Part shown: in pieces, positions 34,921-47,866 of the stretch
Layout: each line of letters starts with the position of its first letter
How positions within the stretch are numbered: position 1 is the first letter of the stretch
From: Odiellus spinosus
Lineage: Eukaryota; Arthropoda; Arachnida; Opiliones; Phalangiidae
Assembly: GCA_963920705.1 (NCBI GenBank)
Contig: OY987228.1
Span: 14,181,187 to 14,245,186 of the forward strand
DNA: 64,000 bases
Reading direction: 5' to 3'
Made by a program: the position numbers and the translations under genes
The notes under the pieces: model-generated
Database searches by the model: none
The model's input: only the letters and a program-made list of their open reading frames with translations
Told to the model about the DNA's origin: nothing

Positions 34921-37900
34921 AATTATTTGTGGAGATACAACCGGGATGTCCTTTTTAAGGTATGTTTGTACGTTAGTATTAGCTTGGTGTTAACATGATT
35001 TCACCTTACCCCTATTTAGTTTTTACAGGGTTTTTTCCCCCCTAAAATTAAATCTCAAGTTGGAATTTGTTCACCCTTTGAACTTAGAACTTAGAATATT
35101 TATGATTGGTTCATTCAAAAGTATATAGACTTTTCTTTTGGTGCATTGTCTGGTTTTAGAATAGAATTTCACTAAACCCTTTTTATCTTTAAATCAAATC
35201 TCAATATTTGTTTTTATCTATATAGTATAATTGACTCTTTAGTTACCCTTTGAACTTAAGAATTTCCTTAAATACGATCTACCCTAGAATTTCGGCGATT
35301 ATGTTCCATTTTGAAGCTCGAAATGCTATCTTTAAGTCCCCTTAATCTATACTTATAACAATTTAAAATATAATTTATAATAGTTGAAAATATCAAGTTG
35401 GCAGATACTTGAGAAACCCTGTGTACAAAATTGCTCAGAGTTTATAAGAACGAAATGAAGATTGTCGGGCCCACTAGGAAAACTAACATGTATGTAGATT
35501 ATAGATTTGCTTAAAAGTTTTAATTTGGGTTCTTGTTACAAACACCTTGTCCAAGTAATATAGGTATTAAAAATGACCTTTACTTCTGTGGTAGGTAAAA
35601 ATGAATATTCAAAATTGTACCCAGAATATTTCAAGATTGGAATTTAAAGGGAACTTGAAGGAACTATAATACGCCTTAAATTAATGTTTAGATTTCTTAG
35701 GTCCTAAAATCTAATATTTAGACTATTTAAATAAGTCGGGGGGGAGTTAAACCGCTGACTTTAAAACATAATTAAACATAAAATATTTGACTTGAAGAAG
35801 GAGCTTTCTCAAAGAGATAGGGATTTTGATTAGTCGTTCAGCCTCTCATTTAAAGGCTTTATTTTTCTTAAATATTTCTTCGAATACCAAAACAATTCTC
35901 GGGATGTATTAGATAAACGCGGAAACATAAAGTTGAATCTTTTTCGTGAAAAGAGTGTCGTTATATTTCTCTCCCAGAAACACGTGTTTTTTCTGTACAA
36001 CCTACGCCAACATCAATCGTCAGACAGAGATAGTAAAAGATTTTTTTTTTTTTTTTTTCGTTAATCTAAACAAACTTAGAAAGTTAGAAAACGTAACCCT
36101 TTCCCTTCCGCGTTGAGCTATTACCCCTGCTGGTACTAGCACCTTGGCTTCATTTTAAGAGATCCAATTTAACCTAATTAAGGTTGGTTCATGGCGGAGA
36201 AAGACATAAACTCCGTGTTTTAAACAAGTTTGTTACGGAAATTACGAAAATTCTTCAAAGGAATAGTTTAAGACAAACCTTTTTAATTTTTTGTTAAGCA
36301 CACCCGAAAACCAAAATATTGGTAATATATCGTTATTAACATTTCCAGAATTAGACATTTTCAGTGCTCCCAGAATACCTATAATACCTATAATTCCAAG
36401 GTGGTCCTATAAAAACGTTTAATTCGTATATTTATCCTATAAATTCTTATTTTTTGTTATGTTGGTTAAATTGCCCTGAGAAACTAAAAAAATGTTCGTT
36501 AATTTTGGTTAACGAAAGCTCGGTTAAAAGCTACGTTAAACATTAGTTTTGGAGTTTTCAATTTAAAACCTCCGAATTTCTCGACAGGTCATTGAATTTT
36601 AATATTGGCCGAAAAGCTTGGGAATCTGCTATTCGTTCGTTAGGCACCGTTTCATATTTTATTTTTATATGGTTGGAACTTTCGTAAAATATTGTTATTA
36701 TAAAAGTATAAGGGGGTTTCTTATATACTTATGGTGAGACCAATTTTCGTAGAAATACGGTGGAAAAGCTTTGCCGCTTTACTACTTTGTTTAGGTAAGG
36801 AGTTACACTATTCCTTTGAATTAAATACGAGTGTCTTCGTTAGAGGTGAAGAATCTCGGTTATAAAACATTCCAGAACGTCGCGTTGGCTGTTTCATTTC
36901 GTTAGCAAACTCAAGCCCATTCATCAGCTAGCGTTAAAACTAAAAACAGAGGATAGAGCGCCAAAATATTTGGCGCCCATTTCTCTAATTTTTTTTTTCA
37001 AGCAACGTCCCTCTATTTTGGGATCGTCATCCGGCCGTGTTTTTCAATCCTCTTCTCAATGTCTTCCGTTTAAAAATGATGTTTTTATACCTCCATGGGA
37101 TTTAAGAATTTCACATTAGCAAATTTTTTTAGACAATCACCCGCCCACTTCACTTCCGAGTATGAAAAGTTAGAAGAAAACTTTATTTTTAAAGGGAATA
37201 TCTACTTAAGAAACTTAAATAGTCCATGGAAAGATTGGTTTACGCGTGTTTTAACAGTCTAAATCAATTAAAATTATCTTGTTATCAGAGTATAGTATCC
37301 CTTTAAAAGAGAAATTCGAAATTCGTGGAATTTCAGTTTTTTTGATGACTAATAGGTCATTTACTTAAAACTTTTGTAATTGGAGTCCGATTACCACGGG
37401 GGAGTTTGTTGAATAAAAATGATTGTGCTCGAGACTAGGTTGTAGGATTCAAAACTAGCTAATGCTGAGCTGAATTGATACATTAATAGTTTTGAAATAC
37501 TGCTGAAGATTTTATTTTAGGGATCGCAAAGGTGAAACATCTTTTAAGTATTTCGTTGGAATCTGGAAATGAATTGAAGGACTTGGGTACTTATTAGGAT
37601 TAGCTTTGAACATTGGAGCATATTTTACAATCGAGTACCCCAATATTCCAAGATTTAAGTCTAGATATCAAGAAACGATAAAAAAAAATTATATTAATCT
37701 CTATCTCATCTAGAGAATATCACGTGAGTTTAGTTGCAAGACGATTTTTTAAAATATATAGTTATATTTAAAGATGACATTAAGAATTGTGACGTCAATG
37801 ATATTGGTACAACTTTATTGCCAAATGTCACCCATAAATATCATATTCTTATTCATAAACAATAGTAAAACGGTTATAAATTTAAAAAATATATATATAT

Positions 37901-38620
37901 TGGTCCATCGATGTTTAAGACTGTTTAAATTTGGTTTATTATGCCTTTAAATATAAACCTATCCGTTTTATACAAATATATTTCAGCTTTAAAACAAATT
38001 CTGGGAAACTTTGCTTTATCAAATTCGAGAACGCACGCGACCGTTTATCTCCATCGACGAATAATAAAAATTTATACGACTTTTTAAGCAACCTAATTTC
38101 TCCCTCGAACCCAAAAAGAAACATATTTTATTTTTGTTTATTATAAACGTTTTGCCGTAGTATTGGCTCATAATTTGGAGCCAGGGACGCTGTTAGTGGT
38201 TTGTTTTCTCCTTCTTAGCAGCCTCCTACTTTCCTTCATAAATATTTTTGGAGTAAAGAGAGATAGTGGGAGGGAGAGAATGAAGGAAGATGTGGGATCG
38301 GAAAAGAAGATCCCGAGAAATGACGACCTCGGGGATTGTTTACGGCCACCGAAGATTGCACGGTGGGGGCTAGATTATATATATACATATATGAATTAAA
38401 TACATCCACAAAAAAACAAAAATAAAAGACCTTTTCACACGATATTAGTACTAGTTTTCAAATAAAATGGATACACGTTTGTGTATTGTTGACTTTTAAA
38501 ATGAGTATGCGTCAAATCATCCTTCTACTAGGATGAAATAATACCCAGACAACTAAAGCTGGGCCAGAAAATCAAGGATATAAGTTAGAGAATAAGGTCG
38601 GATGATTGGAAAATTGGTCC
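34921..38620. other. no gene supported
   Basis: AT-rich with a T17 run near 36042-36058. Short open frames near 37.9-38.4 kb on both strands overlap one another and show no family motif, so I leave them uncalled. Confidence 0.45.
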
Positions 38621-38870
38621 ATAAGGTCAGGAGGTCAATTAAACCATAAGGTCAGGAGGTCAATTAAACCATAAGGTCAGGAGGTCAATTAAACCATAAG
38701 GTCAGGAGGTCAATTAAACCATAAGGTCAGGAGGTCAATTAAACCATAAGGTCAGGAGGTCAATTAAACCATAAGGTCAGGAGGTCAATTAAACCATAAG
38801 GTCAGGAGGTAAATTAAACCATAAGGTCAGGAGGTAAATTAAACCATAAGGTCAGGAGGTCAATTAAACC
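38621..38870. repeat. 25-bp minisatellite, ten copies
   Basis: Ten head-to-tail 25-bp units beginning ataaggtcaggaggtcaatt. They are identical except for a shared single change (gaggtaaatt) in units 8 and 9. Degenerate ggtcaggg/ttggaaaat units continue to about 39.2 kb, and similar text appears at 42.6-42.7 kb. Confidence 0.95.
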
Positions 38871-39599
38871 CCATAAGGTCAGGGTATCAATTGGAACATT
38901 AGATAGTGGATTGGAAAATCGGTGCATGTATGGTCATAGAATTGGAAAATTGGTCTGTAAAATCGTGGGATTTGAAATCGAACCAGAAGGTCTGGGAAAG
39001 TTTGTGAATTTGTAATTTCGACCAGAATGTCAGCCGAAGGTTTATTGAATTAAATAATATGAGAATTGGTCCTAAAAGACAGGGGAAAGTTGATTATAAT
39101 TTGTGAATTGGGCGGGGTAAAAGTCTTGACCTTTGAGCTTTGGAAACTTGGACTATAAAACCATGGAAAAGTCAGCTTATTTTATAACTGGGCCACAATT
39201 CGGGAAAAAGTTACGAAGTTTAAAAAAAATCCAAATTCTGTTTAGTTATATTTTCAGAATACTCATTATCTCTAAAATGGAAAGTATCAAATGACAATCC
39301 TCGAATGATACCAAGAAACTCATTTGTTTGGTTCAGAGACATTTTATTTGATAACCCTATGTGAAATTAGCCAATCAGATTGTCGCACCCCGATATGATA
39401 ACCATAAAGTAGTTTTATTGAAAGTTCGATGAACTGTGCCATTTCAGTCAGAAAACAAACTCTTAAAAATAGGCTTAACAAAGATGGGTTAAATCCTTAA
39501 AGGGATAGATAACCGGAAATAAACCGCAACACAAAGGTCTAACCTCTTTATGCAACGCCACCAGTACCGCTTCACGTTAGACAAGTGAGATTTTTCATA

Positions 39600-40399
39600 A
39601 CAAAGCAGTTGACCAGTTTTGCCTCGATTGCGCATCCCTTTAATGCTACCCAAGAGACACTAACACGAAGCGGTTAGTTGACTCAACTCTGGTTAATGCG
39701 TGAACGCCCCTTTGTCCAACAGAATATGCATTGGGCCTTTTTTTGCGAGGTCTCTCGATAGTTCAAGCGCTGAATATCGACCCAAGAACGAATCAGAGAA
39801 TGGGGCATAGACAGGCAGACTGAGGCACGCGTTCTGAGCAGTCATAGTGGCGTTATTCGAGGGCCAGTGGTTCGCGCTGAAGGAAAAGAAAAGCTAGAGA
39901 GCTCGAAGAGAGACGACGGCGTCTCTGTTTGGGAGCTTCTCTTAGTCGTTCCCTTGGTAACCGCTAGCGCGAGATTGGGAAATAGCTAGTAATAGAAGTC
40001 AAAATCCCGGTTTGTAAGACTCGGAAGAGAAGCGTGCGGAGAGAGAGATTCAAGCGCGAGCGCGGAGGTGGAAAGGAATTAGAGACTTGTTTTCTTCGTC
40101 TCTCTCTCTCTCTCTTCTTCGTTATATTTTGGAACATCGCCGAATGATAAAAAACAAAAGAAGTGACGTAGAAAAGGCATTGCCAGACCACCTCCTTCAT
40201 TCTTCTTTTTCTTTTACACAGCTAGTAGACAAGAAACTAGAGCGAATAACGGTTATATAGAATCGTCGCGGCATCGCGAGTGAGTAACTGTTACAAAATA
40301 TCTCTCTTCCGTTTCAACAGCGCGCTTTGTTATCCGCGAATATTACTTAAAAAATCTGATTTGTAAAGACAATAAGAACGGTGTTTTCATCCTGAATCG
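39600..40399 (+). promoter_or_regulatory. candidate promoter and non-coding first exon
   Basis: This stretch has more CpG and G+C than its surroundings, CT-rich tracts at 40.08-40.12 kb, and a strong donor (AATCG|gtgagttt) at 40400. There is no coding ATG frame leading into that donor, so it would be a 5' UTR exon, possibly for the large plus-strand gene with exons at 57-62 kb. Confidence 0.3.
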
Positions 40400-42896
40400 G
40401 TGAGTTTACGATCATTTTGCTCCTCTATAGCGTCTTTTTCCATATAGCGAACTAGAAAATTCATCTTGAGCTTCCCTTTTTCTCTCTCTCTCTCATCATC
40501 GTCATCCTCCTTGCCTCTCAGCGCGCGCGGATCTTTGCCTCGAGTTAGGCTTAGCGGTTAGGGTTCCCTTATATTCAAACCACTATATTTTAAACGCACG
40601 TACCGTTCGTTCCAGTTTTATAATAACTGTGGGTTTTCTAATTCCAATTACCATTCGAACAATATATAATCGAGAACAGGGTTACATGCAATCGACGATC
40701 GACAAAAATGCGCGTATCGTATGTTCCATTTTCATTTTTTTTTGTCTTTTTTTCTGTCTGTGTTTTAGGCTTATCGATTGTGAAACGAAAATTTACATTA
40801 AGTTAATATATTGCGAACGACGACAGGGTTTTTTCCTTATGGAAATTAGTTATGTATAGTTTTACTGTTAAAAAAGCGTAAAAACGTGTTTATGGATCAA
40901 TAATGAGATTGAATTTTTATCTCGTGACCATTTCATAACTTTATTGCAATGCGGATATCGAGCACAAATGATATGAGAATGGAATTTAAATTTCAACCCT
41001 TTGATGGGAAAACCCGAAGAAACTAAAATTCAAATGTTATATATTATGAAATGTCATTAGTATATACAGAATTTGCATGATGTTTTAGTTACGTGATATA
41101 TGTAAATATGAAATGTGACGAGAATAGACATTGTCATAGATTACCTTAAAAATCCCTGTTTTTTCGTACAAATTTAAATTATAGAATGATTGATTAATCA
41201 AAGCAGGTCTGCCTTAACGTGTAGTGTTCACGTAAACGCTATTCTTATACGATTATTTTTCTCTGGGATTTCTCAACAGTACTTCATTATTTAAATATAA
41301 ATATTTTTCTATATTTAGGCCTAAATGTTAAAGCACACGCAGTTTGCAGACTAGAGAAAGATTGTGTCGTATTTTCATAATAATTGATTTTCTCCTTAAC
41401 CTAGTTCTAAATATAGGCGAAATTTAATCGCAATTAAGTATAGGAAATGATTAGGATATTTATAAATTAATGAATGATCCGTTCCAGAAAACAGATTATT
41501 ATCAATAATTCAAAATTGATCATACCATTTTTATTAGGAATAATCACCGGAAACTCTAATGATTTGCGAGCAAAAGTCCGTAACTCGATATAAGCTTAAT
41601 ATTTTGTTTCCAATTATAAAATAAGGTTATATTTCCATCTTATATGGGTCTAATTGTAAGAATCTTAGCTTATAAGGTCGCTGCTTATGCAAAACATTCT
41701 AGTTTTTATTGGCATGGCGATATTTTCTGATCCAGAAATGTCTATTAATTCAAAATATATTGGATATTCCAAGGAAATACAGGATAATATACGATATGTT
41801 TGAAAATATAGGATTTTATAGGAATTATAGGACCACTGGGCTGCCTGGAAAGATAGCTGGGAAATTTGTCCTCAACCCTTTTCTGGAAATTCAAATTTCT
41901 CTAAAAGAAGCCCGGTTAAAACGGGTATTACTTATCCTGTTTGCGAGAAAACAGTTGAATATTTTTTTAGACGATTGTAGACAATACTACACCAATTTTA
42001 ATAGATTTGAACGAAATTTATTTTCCTTCCTGACATCCTTTAGCGACCTTTAGTGAATTTAATTGCATTTAAAACTCGTGAAAAATCTTAGACAGAATAG
42101 TTTTAAAATAGCTATTTTATTAGATATGTACTTTTGCAAATCAAGAACAGATATCGTGATAGAAAACAATGATTTTTGGATAGACCCGGCCTGTCTTTTC
42201 CGTTTCTTTTTTTACCTCTCGGTGTTCGCGTGATATTAGATCATTTCGATTCCGCAGACTAAATCTTAGCACCTGAAAGTAGACAATCTTGTTCTATCGT
42301 GGTTTGCTAAACTATATTTAATACGTTATAAGGTTTAATATTACGTATTAATCCGCGCGTGGCAAACTATGGTTTGCAAAGTGTTCTGGAATAAAAGTTT
42401 AGTTTACTTTTGGTTCTGTTTTTTTCATATACAGCAACGAATTTTCAAATAAGAACCGGTAGCCAATCGCGTGATAAAATATTTTCCTTATATCTATCTA
42501 AGGGAGTGTGAAATGCAATATATAAGATCTGAACGAATTTGCTATTTTAAGTAATACATGTATATGAAGTCTTATATGGGCTCCCAGTCTTGGTCCTGGG
42601 TTCCTACACGACCTGGAAAAGTCAGGAAATTGGTAAATTGGCCCAAAATGTCAGGGAAACGTCAGGGAATTTGAAAATGAGCCCAAATGGTCAGATAAAT
42701 TTAATATTTGATACATGTAAAGGGATTGTTTTATGATTGGTTGACATAATTATTATAACATATTATAAACTGAAAATATTTGCCCATAGATTCAATTTTT
42801 TTCTCATATTATGAGTAAACTATATCGACCATGATTTCAATTTAAGTTTTCAACGTAGCGAAACCCAAGGTGCAATAATACACAATGTTAAACCTA
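40400..42896. other. no gene seen, possible intron
   Basis: AT-rich. An open frame near 41.7-42.05 kb has no recognisable motif. At 42.59-42.70 kb there is text like the degenerate part of the 38.6-kb minisatellite. Confidence 0.45.
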
Positions 42897-42898
42897 TA

Positions 42899-44354
42899 CA
42901 GGGTGGAAACCTTCGCCGGCGTCCAGTCGAGATACTTCCCCTTACGCATTGTTGTTATCCAGTGAAATGTTAAGGGATTTACAGGCGCTATTGGGATCAG
43001 TTCACTTCAGTTCCACTTAATAATCAAAGGTTTCAGTTTTAATGTAGAGAAATTAAATGCATAAGTGAAATCAATGACGGATTTAATTTAATTAGGAAAG
43101 AAAAGATGTCACTTGCGGAAACCAAACAGCCCAAATTGAAGTTAATCAAACATTTCCAAATTTAAACATTAAACTCTTCAAATTTAATAACAAAGCATTA
43201 CATTAAATGTTCAAAATGTCTTCCGTCGACATTGACACATTGCCGACAACGGAATTGCCAGTTTTCTCTTTCGCGAGTTAACATCTCGGGAGAAACGAGA
43301 GCAGCCGCTTGCTGAATTCGGTCTCGAAGCCTATCAAGTGTTGGTGGCTCAGTGGCGTACACAAGGCTTTGTACATACCCCCAAAAGAAAAATCCACCGG
43401 CGTTAAATCTGGCGAACGAGGTGGCCAAGCGACTGGACCACCACGACCTATCCATTGGGGACCGAATTCCGCGTCTAGCCAATCCCGAGAAACACGTGCA
43501 AAATGCGGTGGTGCACCATCGTGCTGGTACCAGACTCGTCTTCGTTCTGCTAAGGGAAGATCGTCTAGGGCATCGGACACTACGGTGTTTAAGAGATCAA
43601 CGTAACGATCTCCGTTTAGATGTTCTTGGAGAAAAACAGGTCCAATTACCCGATCACCTAACAATCCACACCAAACGTTTATCCTCCAGTTTTCTTGGTG
43701 ATGATTCGCCCTTAGCCAATGGGGATTTTCCCTCGACCACCGCATTTTGCACGTGTTTCTCGGGATTGGCTAGACGCGGAATTCGGTCCCCAATGGATAG
43801 GTCGTGGTGGTCCAGTCGCTTGGCCACCTCGTTCGCCAGATTTAACGCCGGTGGATTTTTTCTTTTGGGGGTATGTACAAAGCCTTGTGTACGCCACTGA
43901 GCCACCAACACTTGATAGCCTTCGAGACCGAATTCAGCAAGGCGCAAGCGGCTGCTCTCGTTTCTCCCGAGATGTTAACTCGCGAAAGAGAAAACTGGCA
44001 ATTCCGTTGTCGGCAATGTGTCAATGTCGACGGAAGACATTTTGAACATTTAATGTAATGCTTTGTTATTAAATTTGAAGAGTTTGTTTAAATTTGGAAA
44101 TGTTTGATTAACTTCAATTTGGGCTATTTGGTTTCCGCAAGTGACATCTTTTCTTTCCGAATTAAATTAAATCCGTCATTGATTTCACTTATGCATTTCA
44201 TTTCTCTACATTAAAACTGAAACCTTTGATTATTAAGTGGAACTGAAGTGAACTGATCCCAATAGCGCCTGTAAATCCCTTAACATTTCACTGGATAACA
44301 ACAATGCGCAAGGGGAAGTATCTCGACTGGACGCCGGCGAAGGTTTCCACCCTG
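42899..44354. mobile_element. fold-back mariner-like element, copy 1
   Basis: 1,456 bp between TA dinucleotides (42897-42898 and 44355-44356), the Tc1/mariner target duplication. The ends are CAGGGTGGAAACC and its inverse. Left arm 42899-43512 and right arm 43736-44354 are inverted copies of the 3' end of a mariner transposase gene, and 43513-43735 is unpaired. Left arm plus loop, read on the minus strand, encode the C-terminal part: NVWCGLLGD, WYQHDGAPPHFARVSRDWL (second acidic residue) and WPPRSPDLTPVDF (third). The N-terminal DNA-binding half and the first catalytic Asp are missing, and both arms carry frameshifts. It is therefore non-autonomous. The arms differ by a few substitutions and a 6-nt indel near the sequence gaattc. 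Confidence 0.95.
43278..43745 (-). pseudogene. mariner transposase 3' fragment (copy 1)
   Basis: About 155 codons in one frame, from RENPHWLRANHHQENW through HDGAPPHFA to DLTPVDF. It then shifts frame against the family continuation (FFWGYVQSLVYATEPP), which lies in the overlapping frame 43198-43482. It lacks the N-terminal helix-turn-helix region and the first catalytic Asp, so it is inactive. The right arm encodes the same C-terminal part on the plus strand, also frameshifted (43719-44045 and 43873-44058). Confidence 0.85.
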
Positions 44355-44482
44355 TATAGGGTAAAAGTAGTTTTTGTAGATTATATTAAAAGTTACCATT
44401 TACATTATTTGGTTGCTATTTAACTAATTTGGTTACTAAAAGTTATTAAGATAAAATTTCACTAAATTGAACCCAATTGGGG

Positions 44483-44513
<31 letters not shown>
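44483..44513. repeat. poly(A) tract, 31 bp
   Basis: 31 consecutive A, about 130 bp after copy 1 of the fold-back mariner. Simple repeat. Confidence 0.9.
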
Positions 44514-44518
<5 letters not shown>

Positions 44519-45254
44519 TTTAAAATTTCTTTAATTTATTCTGTTTTTGTTCGAAATAGACCCTTTTTATCGAATAGCGAATTTTGTAGCTAAATTTCAG
44601 TTTCAATTATTAATTTTCCGAATTTTCCTAATAGAATCTATTGAGTTTTTCATCTTTTTCCACTTTGTAAAGTCAGGGAATTTTTAAAAGGAAAATTTTG
44701 GCAATCGTTTCCGCATCCTTGGAAAAATGAATACTTTAGTCAAGTCGGTTAGAATTTGGTATTTTACTCGGCGTTAATTCACCACCCCTTTCAGTTCAAA
44801 TCCTTCTAAGTAATCTATTACCTTGGTACTTGGCTATTACTCGTGATATAGTAAATGTAGATGGTAGTTAAAAAAACCCGTACCACACTCTATAACGATA
44901 GTTATAACGTTAAGGGGGAGTATATAAATCAATTAGTTAAACGTAGGGAAAAATTTGCCGATATTATTTTCCCCGGGTCTATAGGGTTTCATAAAGTATC
45001 AAATTAAACGGCCTTATAATATTCGTTAGATAAGAAATTATCGGCGCGTAAATGCAGATATTGGTTGAAAAATATGGCGAGACTTTGGTTTCTCCATTGA
45101 AAGTATGGAGAAAAATAATTTATTGCAATTTTAATAAAGGATGAAGATAACGCGAATCATAATCTCGAATTTTTAATATTCAGCGCATTGATGCAATTGA
45201 CCTCCAGAGATATACACAAGTTGGGAAAACCAAAATATTACAACTCCGAGCACT

Positions 45255-45770
45255 ATTGCTCCCGTATTTTTGTCCAATTTAGAAGGAATTCTTCCCATTT
45301 GGTCTATTTTTGTTCAATTTAAAAGGAATTTTCCCATCCCTATTTTTAAAAGGGATTTTCCCATCCCTATTATTAAAAGGAATTTTCCCATTTGGTCTAT
45401 TTTTGTAGAATTTAGAAGGAATTTTCCCATTTTGGTCCAAGTAATTCTCCCATTTGGTCTATTTAATCATTTGGTAAATTTTTGTGCTATTTAGAAGGAA
45501 TTTTACCATTTTGGTCTATTTTTTACTCAATATTTAGAAGAAATTTTACCATTTGGTCTATTTTTGCTCAGTTTAGCTGGAATTTTGCTATTTGGTGTAA
45601 TTTGCCCTATTTTTAGAAGGAATTTTCCAATTTGGTCTATTTTTACTCCATATTCAGACGAAATTTCCCCATTTTAGTCCAATTTTCCCTAAATCAGAAT
45701 GAAATTTCTTCATTGATCAATTTTTGCTAACTTTATAAGGTATTTTCCTATTTCGTCTATTCTCAATAAA
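45255..45770. repeat. degenerate minisatellite (aaggaattttcccatttggt)
   Basis: About fifteen diverged units of roughly 30-45 bp built from tttagaaggaattttcccat and ttggtctatttttg. The units vary in length and order. Confidence 0.8.
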
Positions 45771-46669
45771 TTATCGGGCTTAATTCTGGTAAATTAATAG
45801 AGAAGGCATTTAACGACGTTTAAAAGTAAAAGTACATGTATGGTATGTACAAAAAGTATATATATATATTCTTGGATAGATTCTTCGAGTTGAAGTTTAA
45901 GCTCAAAATCTTTGGAATCAGCTGTCTGTCGTTTTTTTATTATTAATTCTTATTCTAGGGTTACAACCTTGAAAGATGGATGATTTCCATAGAAAAACCA
46001 GTTTTTCAATAAAAAACTAGACCACTTTCAAAGTTGTAATTGGGGATAGTGTTCTCTCATCCCGTGGTTTCTCAAATTAGCTTTCATATTTTTGGTATAT
46101 TGCCAAAAATATTCCAAATTCTATCTCTGAGCAAAAGATACCACAAAACTTTGTTATAGGGAAAGAAAATCGGTTCGTTGTATCCAAATTTCGTTACATA
46201 GTTGTACGTTCAAACCGTCTTACTGTAGTGTTCTAGTTGAAGCTATAACTTTAGGCATCATCATGTTGTCAAGAATAATACATTGCGCTTAACCATGTGA
46301 CATTCAGATTGAAGGCGAAGCTGATCAGATCAGCTGTAAAATGTATTTTAAAACGTTGATTTCAAATCGAAGGACTTTGTATACTGTATTTCCCAAAATG
46401 TTTTATCAGTAATGATGTTTATTCGAAGCTTAATTGCGCCTATTAGTAAATTATGTTAAAGATACACTAAATGAACCAGCAAAACGGCTAATCTAATTTG
46501 CTGTGGTCCTAACTATTGTCAGACTCTACAAGACTTATAGGTTAATGAATGAAAAGCCAGCGTGAGCCGTATGCGCTTCAGGGGTATGGTCGAGTATAAG
46601 AAAAGCAGACGAATATTTGTTAGAAAGTATGCGTAGTCGGTACTAGACTGAGGCTAATGCTCAATCTCC

Positions 46670-47115
46670 ACGTTAATGGTTACTTCAACCGTTTTTTGGT
46701 TATTTCAAAGGGTTCTTACTTTAACTGATTCTTAATTGGTTACTTCAAATGGTTCCTGGTTACTTGCATGAGTGTGGTTTTGGTTACTAAAAAGATTTCT
46801 TGGTTACTTCAACGGGTTTTTATTTATTTCAAATTGTTCGTAGTTACTTCAATAGATTCTTGTTTATTTCAAAGGGTTTTTGGTGATTTCTAATTGTTTG
46901 TAGTTACTTCAATAGATTTTTGGTTATTTCCAAGGTTTTTTGGTTATACTTCAATGAATTATTGGTTACTTCAACAGATTATTGGTTACTTCAACAGATT
47001 ATTGGTTACTTTAATAGGTTATTAGTTACTTTAATTGGTTATTGGTTCCTTCAATAGGTTATTGGTTACTTTAATTGGTTATTGGTTCCTTCAATATATT
47101 CTTGGTTTCTTCAAT
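46670..47115. repeat. degenerate minisatellite (ttggttacttcaa)
   Basis: About twenty diverged units of 20-28 bp, of the form ttggttacttcaat(a/g)g(a/t)tta, best preserved at 46940-47110. Confidence 0.8.
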
Positions 47116-47167
47116 TGGTTAAATATAAATCTGGAGCTTACGAATGGTCGATTTTTCCTAGAATAAT

Positions 47168-47311
47168 TAACAATCCCAATAGATAAAGATGAATAAAAAA
47201 ACCTGACACGTCATACCTTTACCACTGTTTGCCTTTAGAGGACGCTTATGAACCCCAGGTTTTGTTATTCATCTTTATCAATTAGGATAGGTATCCATTG
47301 TTAATAGGCAT
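47168..47311. mobile_element. ~140-bp MITE, related to 9742-10012
   Basis: The ends are inverted: ttaacaatcccaatagataa near 47168 and the inverse of aggtatccattgttaa at the right. The inner arms, agataaagatgaataaaaaa and its partner in ttttgttattcatctttatc, also pair. The core tttagaggacgc.tatgaac is shared with the element at 9.9 kb. Confidence 0.6.
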
Positions 47312-47866
47312 AACTTTTACCGTTACTAATCCTACATTGAAAAGCCACTTTGTAAGAATATATCATATACACTTGCCCTACAAAAATTGGGTTGTAATTC
47401 GATACAATTTCCAAAAGCCAAACCACGTGATATGTTGCTATATGTACTTTTATATATACACAAACCATATGGAACAAATTATTGTCCAGATTGAAACACT
47501 AACATCTTTTCTTTTTTTATTTATTTTAAACATTTATAAAAATAGGTGGGGGGAGGTTCTAATCCGTTTTAAGTAGGTCCCCGCGCTTGTAATTTTATTT
47601 TTTCGATGAAAGAGTTAGAGTTCCAACCGTTGATTCCATCGCCTTCTCGACATCTAATAAACAATCTCGCGTACCAGTTACGTAAGAAAATTTATAGATG
47701 CCGCCAAGGAAAAGAAGTCGGTCAGGGACTCTAGTTTTAGACGGGATGCGGTTACTTTGTGGCCCATTTTGCGCCTCCTATAACCTATAACGTAGTTAAA
47801 AAAAAAACTATTAGTGATCGTATAACGTCAAGATATAATACTTCAAACTGGTTCACTTCCGATATA

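Noticed and set aside
41709..42053. 114-aa plus-strand frame
   Set aside because: No family motif, no splice context and a composition like the surrounding AT-rich DNA.
43309..44058. Plus-strand ORFs in the fold-back mariners treated as separate genes
   Set aside because: They are either antisense to the left arm or the frameshifted inverted copy of the same transposase fragment.
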